Source: Bacillota bacterium (GTDB lineage Bacteria; Bacillota; Sulfobacillia; RBS10-35; JAJYVM01). Taken from it: DNA of 18,066 nucleotides. Below are positions 12,595 to 18,066 of the stretch, piece after piece. Location: assembly GCA_021792015.1 (NCBI GenBank), contig JAJYVM010000019.1:1-18066 (forward strand), read 5' to 3'. The notes below the pieces were generated by a model. That model saw only the letters and a list, made by a program, of their open reading frames with translations. It was not told the origin of the DNA and searched no databases. The position numbers were made by a program, and so were the translations under genes. Each line of letters begins with the position of its first letter. Within the stretch, counting starts at the first letter, position 1.

Positions 12595-14002
12595 GTGCTC
12601 AGCGACACGCTGCGACGTCACCTGCGCGACGCGCTCGGCGCGGACGCGCTGCTTGAGTCGCCCGAGGCGCTGGCGGCGTATGCGGTGGACGCGACGCCGC
12701 TTTTTGCCGGGGCGCCGTCCGCCGTCGCCCTGCCGGCCAGCACCGAGCAGGTGGCGGCGGTGGTGCGCGCCTGCGCCGAGGCCCGGGTCGCCATCGTGCC
12801 GCGCGGCTCCGGCACCAACCTCTCGGGCGGCACCATCCCGGAGCGCGGCGCCCTCGTCCTCTGCACGGCGCGCATGAATCGCATCCGCGAGATCGATGCC
12901 GCCAACATGACGGCCGACGTCGAGCCGGGTGTGGTCACGGCGGCGCTGCAGGCGGCCGCCGCCGCCCAGGGCCTCTACTACCCGCCCGACCCCGGCAGTC
13001 AGCGCATCTCGACCCTCGGCGGCAACGTCGCCGAGAACTCGGGCGGGATGCGCTGCCTGAAGTACGGCGTCACGCGCGATTACGTGATGGGGCTGGAGGT
13101 CGTGCTGGCCGACGGCACCGTCGTGCGGACCGGCGGCAAGAACGTCAAGGACGTCGCCGGCTACGACCTGACGCGGCTGTTCGTCGGCTCCGAGGGCACC
13201 CTGGGGGTCGTCACGCGCATCCTGGTGCGCCTGGTGCCGGCCCCGCAGGCGCGCGGCACGGTGCTGGCCTGCTTTGCGGGCATCGAGCAGGCGGCGGCGG
13301 GGGCGGCCGCCCTCATCGCGGCCCGCGTCGTGCCCGCGGCCCTGGAGTTCCTGGACCGGGCCACCATCGAGGCCGTGGAGGCCTACCAGCCGTCCGGGCT
13401 GCCGACGGACGCGGCGGCGGTGCTGCTGATCGAGCAGGACGGCCACCCGGGGCAGGTGGCGGACGACCTGGCGACGATCGAGCGCGTGTGCCGCGAGGCG
13501 GGGGCCTTCGATCTGCGCACGGCCACGGACCCGGCCGCGGCCGAGCAGCTCTGGGCGGCGCGCCGCGCGGCGCTTCCGGCCCTGGCCCGTCTCGGGCCCG
13601 TGCTGATCATGGAGGACGCGACGGTGCCGCGCAGCCGGCTCGCGGACATGGTGCGGGCGATCGACGCCGCCGCGCGGGCGCAGGGCCTGCGGGTCGCCAC
13701 GTTCGGGCACGCCGGCGACGGCAACCTGCACCCGACCTGCCCCGGGGATGCCCGCGACCCGGCCCTCATGGCCCGCATCGACCGGGCGTTCGAGGACATC
13801 TTCGCGGCGGCCATCGAGCTCGGCGGCACCATCACGGGCGAGCACGGCGTCGGGCTGGCCAAGGCCGGCTACCTGCCATGGCGGCTCAGCCCCGAGACCC
13901 TGGCCGCGATGCGGGCGATCAAGCACGCCCTCGACCCCGGCGACCTCTTCAACCCCGGCAAGATCTTCGCGGCCCCACGGCCGCGCGCGGGGAGCGCTAC
14001 CC

Positions 14003-14010
<8 letters not shown>
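12595..14010 (+). CDS. glcD: FAD-binding oxidase subunit, glycolate/D-lactate dehydrogenase type (GlcD)
   Basis: A 471-residue flavoprotein oxidising a 2-hydroxy acid such as glycolate or D-lactate. The N-terminal FAD-binding (PCMH/VAO) domain shows PRGSGTNLSGG (69-79), GGNVAENSGGMRCLKYG (142-158) and VGSEGTLGVVT (197-207). The C-terminal FAD-linked oxidase domain has HAGDGNLHP (372-380) and ITGEHGVGLAK (413-423), the metal/substrate-binding signatures of the GlcD/LDHD group. The exact substrate cannot be read from the sequence. The GTG start is set by the promoter box six bases upstream and by the family N-terminus; no SD is present. It overlaps glcF by eight bases, so the two are made together. 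glcE is absent from the cluster. Confidence 0.93.
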
Positions 14011-15292
<1,282 letters not shown>

Positions 15293-15329
15293 GGGGCGAT
15301 CGCGGGGCAGGGGCCGCCTGGCGTAATTC

Positions 15330-15353
15330 GACGGCGCGCGCTGGCGCGCCGTC
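15330..15353 (+). terminator. Perfect 10-bp GC-rich hairpin after glcF
   Basis: GACGGCGCGC (15330-15339), four-base loop GCTG, GCGCGCCGTC (15344-15353). The stem is perfect, begins 37 bases after the glcF stop and separates glcDF from the sdh genes. No U-tract follows. Confidence 0.6.
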
Positions 15354-15413
15354 ACGACGGCAGCCACTTGGCCGGGCCCGCCACGGCGCCCTTGGGCCGC
15401 GTCTTCACAGGTC

Positions 15414-15441
15414 TTGTATGTCGATCGCGCGAAGGTTTAGT
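15414..15441 (+). promoter_or_regulatory. Weak candidate promoter for the sdh operon
   Basis: TTGTAT (15414-15419) and TTTAGT (15436-15441) are 16 bases apart in a locally AT-richer patch of the 299-bp glcF-sdh gap, after the terminator hairpin. Each hexamer matches the sigma-A consensus only partly (3 of 6 and 4 of 6). The leader to the TTG start would be about 145 bases. Nothing else was recognised in this gap. Confidence 0.25.
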
Positions 15442-15591
15442 CTGTGCGTTGGGGTGCGCCTGGCTTCCTCCGCGGGTGCGCACCGGCTGCTCCCGCCTCG
15501 CGCGCGGCCGAAGGGGCTGCCTGGGGGCGATTGGCACCGGTGAGCCGCGGCCGTCCCGACCAGACAGTCCTCGAAAGGAAGGGATGCACGC

Positions 15592-16344
15592 TTGGCGACG
15601 CAAGCGACTGTGCCTGCGCCGCGCCCGGCCGTGAAAAAGCGGCGGGCGCCCTGGTGGGCCGAGCCCGCGGCGACGGTGGTCGCGCTCACCGCCTTCGGCC
15701 TGTACTCGCTCTGGGAGGTCTTGTTCCACAGCACCGGCACCTATCAGAACTACGTCTCGCCCTTCTTCTCGCCCAACGTCGCGGCCTGGGGAGTCCACTT
15801 CGTGCCCGCGCTGTGGGTGATCTGGGCGCCGCTGCTCTTTCGCGCGAGCTGCTACTACTACCGCAAGGAATACTACCGGGGCTTCTTCGGCGATCCGTCC
15901 GCCTGCGCCCGGCCCGAGCGGCCGGGGCGGACGTACACCGGTGAGACGCGCCTGCCCCTGGCCCTGAACAACCTCCACCGGTTCTTCTTCTACATCGCCG
16001 TCATCGTGGTGCTGTTCCTGTGGAAGGACGCCATCGAGGCCTTCTTCTTCCCCACCGGCTTCGGGATCGGCCTCGGCTCGCTGATCATGCTGGGCAACGT
16101 GATCCTGCTCTCGTTCTACACATTCTCCTGCCACGCGTTCCGGCACCTCATCGGCGGCAACCTCGACTGCTTCACCTGCAACCTGCGGCCGAGGACGCGG
16201 TACGGCCTGTGGCGCGCGGTGACGGACTGGAACATGCGCCATGGCCAGTGGGCCTGGATCTCCATGTTCACGGTGTGGGGGACGGACCTCTACATCCGGC
16301 TGCTGATCTCCGGCGTGCTTCACGACCCGAGGATCATCTTCTGA
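15592..16344 (+). CDS. Succinate dehydrogenase membrane (cytochrome b-type) subunit, single fused SdhC/D form
   Basis: A 250-residue protein with about five membrane helices (near 26-46, 65-85, 127-147, 157-180 and 218-242). Candidate haem or quinone-site histidines lie at helix ends: His129 (NNLHRFF), His181 and His185 (SCHAFRHLIGG) and His217 (MRHGQWAW). The FRHLIGG and HGQWAWISMF patterns recall the single, large membrane subunit of actinobacterial Sdh1-type complexes rather than the separate SdhC and SdhD of E. coli. A cysteine pair (Cys193, Cys196; DCFTC) is unusual. The start is a TTG with AAGGAAGGG eight bases upstream; the ATG at 15584 is in another frame. It lies 13 bases before sdhA. 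Role: membrane anchor and quinone reduction. Confidence 0.85.
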   Translation: MATQATVPAPRPAVKKRRAPWWAEPAATVVALTAFGLYSLWEVLFHSTGTYQNYVSPFFSPNVAAWGVHFVPALWVIWAPLLFRASCYYYRKEYYRGFFGDPSACARPERPGRTYTGETRLPLALNNLHRFFFYIAVIVVLFLWKDAIEAFFFPTGFGIGLGSLIMLGNVILLSFYTFSCHAFRHLIGGNLDCFTCNLRPRTRYGLWRAVTDWNMRHGQWAWISMFTVWGTDLYIRLLISGVLHDPRIIF

Positions 16345-16357
16345 GTTGGGGGCAAGC

Positions 16358-18066
16358 ATGAGCGGTAGCACGGAAAGCATCGAGCGCTTCGAGTACGACG
16401 TCCTCGTCCTGGGCGCCGGCGGCGCCGGCCTGCGGGCGGCGATCGGCGCGGCCCAGGACGGCGTGCGGGTGGCCGTCATCTGCAAGTCCCTGCTGGGCAA
16501 GGCGCACACGGTCATGGCCGAGGGCGGCGCGGCCGCGTCCATGGGCAACCTCGACCCCTTCGACGGCTGGGAGACCCACTTCTTCGACACCATGCGCAGC
16601 GGACACTTCATCAACAACTACCGCACGGCGGAGATCTTCGCGAAGGAAGCCCCGGACCGCATCTATGAGCTGGAAAGCTGGGGCGCCCTCTTCGACCGCA
16701 CGCCCGAGGGCAAGATCATGCAGCGGCCCTTCGGCGCCCACACGTTTCGCCGCCTGGCCCACGTGGGCGACCGCACGGGGCTGGAGCTGATCCGCACCCT
16801 CCAGTACAAGGGCATTCACAGCGGCATCGACATCTACCAGGAGGTCACGACGACCTGCCTGCTGATGGACGGCGACCGCGTGGCCGGGGCCATGGGCTAC
16901 GAGCGCGAGAGCGGGCGCTTCCTGCTGTGGCGCGCCAAGGCGGTCGTGCTGGCCACCGGCGGCTGGGGCAAGCTCTTCAAGGTCACCTCGAACTCCTGGG
17001 AGAGCACGGGCGACGGGGCCGCGATGGCCTATCGCATCGGCGCCGAGCTGCAGGACATGGAGATGGTCCAGTTCCACCCGACGGGCATGGTCTGGCCGCC
17101 GGGGGTGCGCGGGATCCTGGTGACGGAGGGCGTGCGCGGCGAGGGCGGGGTCCTGGTCAACAGCGAGGGCCGCCGCTTCATGGAGGACTACGATCCCAAG
17201 CGCATGGAGCTTTCCTCGCGCGATGTCGTCGCGCGCTCCATCTACCGCGAGGTGCAGGCGGGGCGGGGCACGCCGCACGGCGGGGCCTGGCTCGACATCA
17301 CCCACAAAGGCCCCGCGTATATCAAGCGCAAGCTCCCCACCATGTACGAGCAGTTCCTGAAGCTGGCCGACCTCGACATCACCCGTCAGCGCTTCGAGGT
17401 GGCGCCCACCACCCACTACACCATGGGGGGCCTCCGCGTCGTGCCCGACACCGGTGCCACCAACATTCCGGGCCTCTTCGCCTGCGGCGAGACGGCCGCC
17501 GGTCTGCACGGGGGCAATCGGCTCGGGGGCAACAGCCTCGGGGATCTTCTGGTCTTCGGGCGTCGGGCCGGACTGGCCGCGGCTGCCTACGCCAGTGAGC
17601 ACGGCGATTGGCCCGAGGTTGCCGACCACGCGGTGGATGCGGAACGCCGGCGGGTGATCCGGCCCTTTGAGATAGAGGGCGGCGAGAACCCCTACCAGAT
17701 CCACGCCGAGCTCCAGCACATCATGTCAACGTACGCGGGCATCATGCGGTCGGGCGCGAGCCTCACCGACGGCCTCGAACACCTGGAGCGCCTGTCCCAA
17801 CGCGCCCAGCGCATGGCGGCCGAGGGCGCTCTCCACTTCAATCCGGGATGGGGCCTGGTGTTTGACGTGGAAAACATGCTGACTCTGGCCCGCGCCATCT
17901 TCACCGGGGCACTCTCCCGCCAGGAGAGCCGGGGCGCCCACTGGCGAACCGACTTTCCCGATGAGCGGGACGACGAGGGTCGGCGCAACATCGTTCAGAC
18001 CCTCAATGGCCAGGGCCGCATCGAGGCGCGGCCAGAGCCGGTGCCCGAGATGCCGGACACCCTGAG
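16358..18066 (+). CDS. sdhA: Succinate dehydrogenase/fumarate reductase flavoprotein subunit (partial, runs off the right edge)
   Basis: The first 569 codons are present, close to full length. The flavoprotein oxidises succinate to fumarate (or the reverse) and passes electrons to SdhB. The FAD loop is GAGGAG (19-24). His50 in GKAHTVMAEGG is at the position of the covalent FAD linkage. The substrate site shows HPTG (240-243), RGEGG with catalytic Arg260, HYTMGG with His353 and GGNRLGGNSL with Arg388. The conserved SRGAHWRTDFP lies at 524-534. The ATG has GGGGG five to six bases upstream and follows the membrane subunit by 13 bases. Gene order membrane subunit-SdhA implies that sdhB lies just outside the window. 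Covalent FAD and a fused anchor favour a respiratory succinate:quinone reductase. Confidence 0.95.
   Translation, partial: MSGSTESIERFEYDVLVLGAGGAGLRAAIGAAQDGVRVAVICKSLLGKAHTVMAEGGAAASMGNLDPFDGWETHFFDTMRSGHFINNYRTAEIFAKEAPDRIYELESWGALFDRTPEGKIMQRPFGAHTFRRLAHVGDRTGLELIRTLQYKGIHSGIDIYQEVTTTCLLMDGDRVAGAMGYERESGRFLLWRAKAVVLATGGWGKLFKVTSNSWESTGDGAAMAYRIGAELQDMEMVQFHPTGMVWPPGVRGILVTEGVRGEGGVLVNSEGRRFMEDYDPKRMELSSRDVVARSIYREVQAGRGTPHGGAWLDITHKGPAYIKRKLPTMYEQFLKLADLDITRQRFEVAPTTHYTMGGLRVVPDTGATNIPGLFACGETAAGLHGGNRLGGNSLGDLLVFGRRAGLAAAAYASEHGDWPEVADHAVDAERRRVIRPFEIEGGENPYQIHAELQHIMSTYAGIMRSGASLTDGLEHLERLSQRAQRMAAEGALHFNPGWGLVFDVENMLTLARAIFTGALSRQESRGAHWRTDFPDERDDEGRRNIVQTLNGQGRIEARPEPVPEMPDTL

Noticed and set aside
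16334..17719. 461-residue minus-strand open frame
   Set aside because: Antisense shadow of sdhA, which has all flavoprotein motifs.

Overview
This is a gene-dense, very GC-rich (roughly 70% by eye) bacterial chromosomal segment with strong G-rich Shine-Dalgarno (SD) sequences, frequent GTG/TTG starts, many 1-8 nt gene overlaps, and at least one apparently leaderless gene. No phage, transposon, tRNA or CRISPR was seen. The single fused succinate dehydrogenase membrane subunit (Sdh1-like), glcD-glcF without glcE beside them, and a DUF6754-type membrane cluster suggest an aerobic or microaerophilic high-GC lineage (high-GC Bacillota of the Symbiobacterium/Thermaerobacter kind, Actinomycetota or Chloroflexota). 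The sequence alone does not let me choose.

Left half (1-7402, minus strand, read right to left): alpha/beta hydrolase, hygromycin-kinase-like phosphotransferase, short-chain dehydrogenase, ribokinase, a possible 37-residue ORF, a nucleoside hydrolase, a large ClC chloride channel/transporter with CBS and RCK_C domains, then after a 512-nt gap the first 48 codons of what looks like a second ClC-type membrane protein. Nucleoside hydrolase plus ribokinase suggests salvage of nucleosides, with the freed ribose phosphorylated. The hydrolase-to-ribokinase block is tightly packed and looks like one operon.

Middle (7548-12127, plus strand): a zinc-ribbon NUDIX hydrolase overlaps a membrane-anchored ClpP/SppA-fold serine protease (SDH_sah type). 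Next is the most interesting part of the window, a compact four-gene cluster at 9162-12127 coding only membrane proteins in the order A1-B1-A2-B2. The A proteins are soluble domains between two terminal membrane helices (A1 is DUF6754-like) and the B proteins are polytopic with about six helices. A1 and A2 share a short aligned motif, so the cluster looks like a duplicated two-gene module. A perfect hairpin follows it.

Right part (12096-18066): a small unrecognised minus-strand gene is divergent from glcD-glcF (glycolate/lactate-type dehydrogenase flavoprotein and Fe-S/CCG subunits). A second hairpin terminator follows, then an sdhC-like gene and sdhA, which runs off the window. sdhB is presumably just beyond the edge. 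Both oxidoreductases would feed electrons into the membrane quinone pool.
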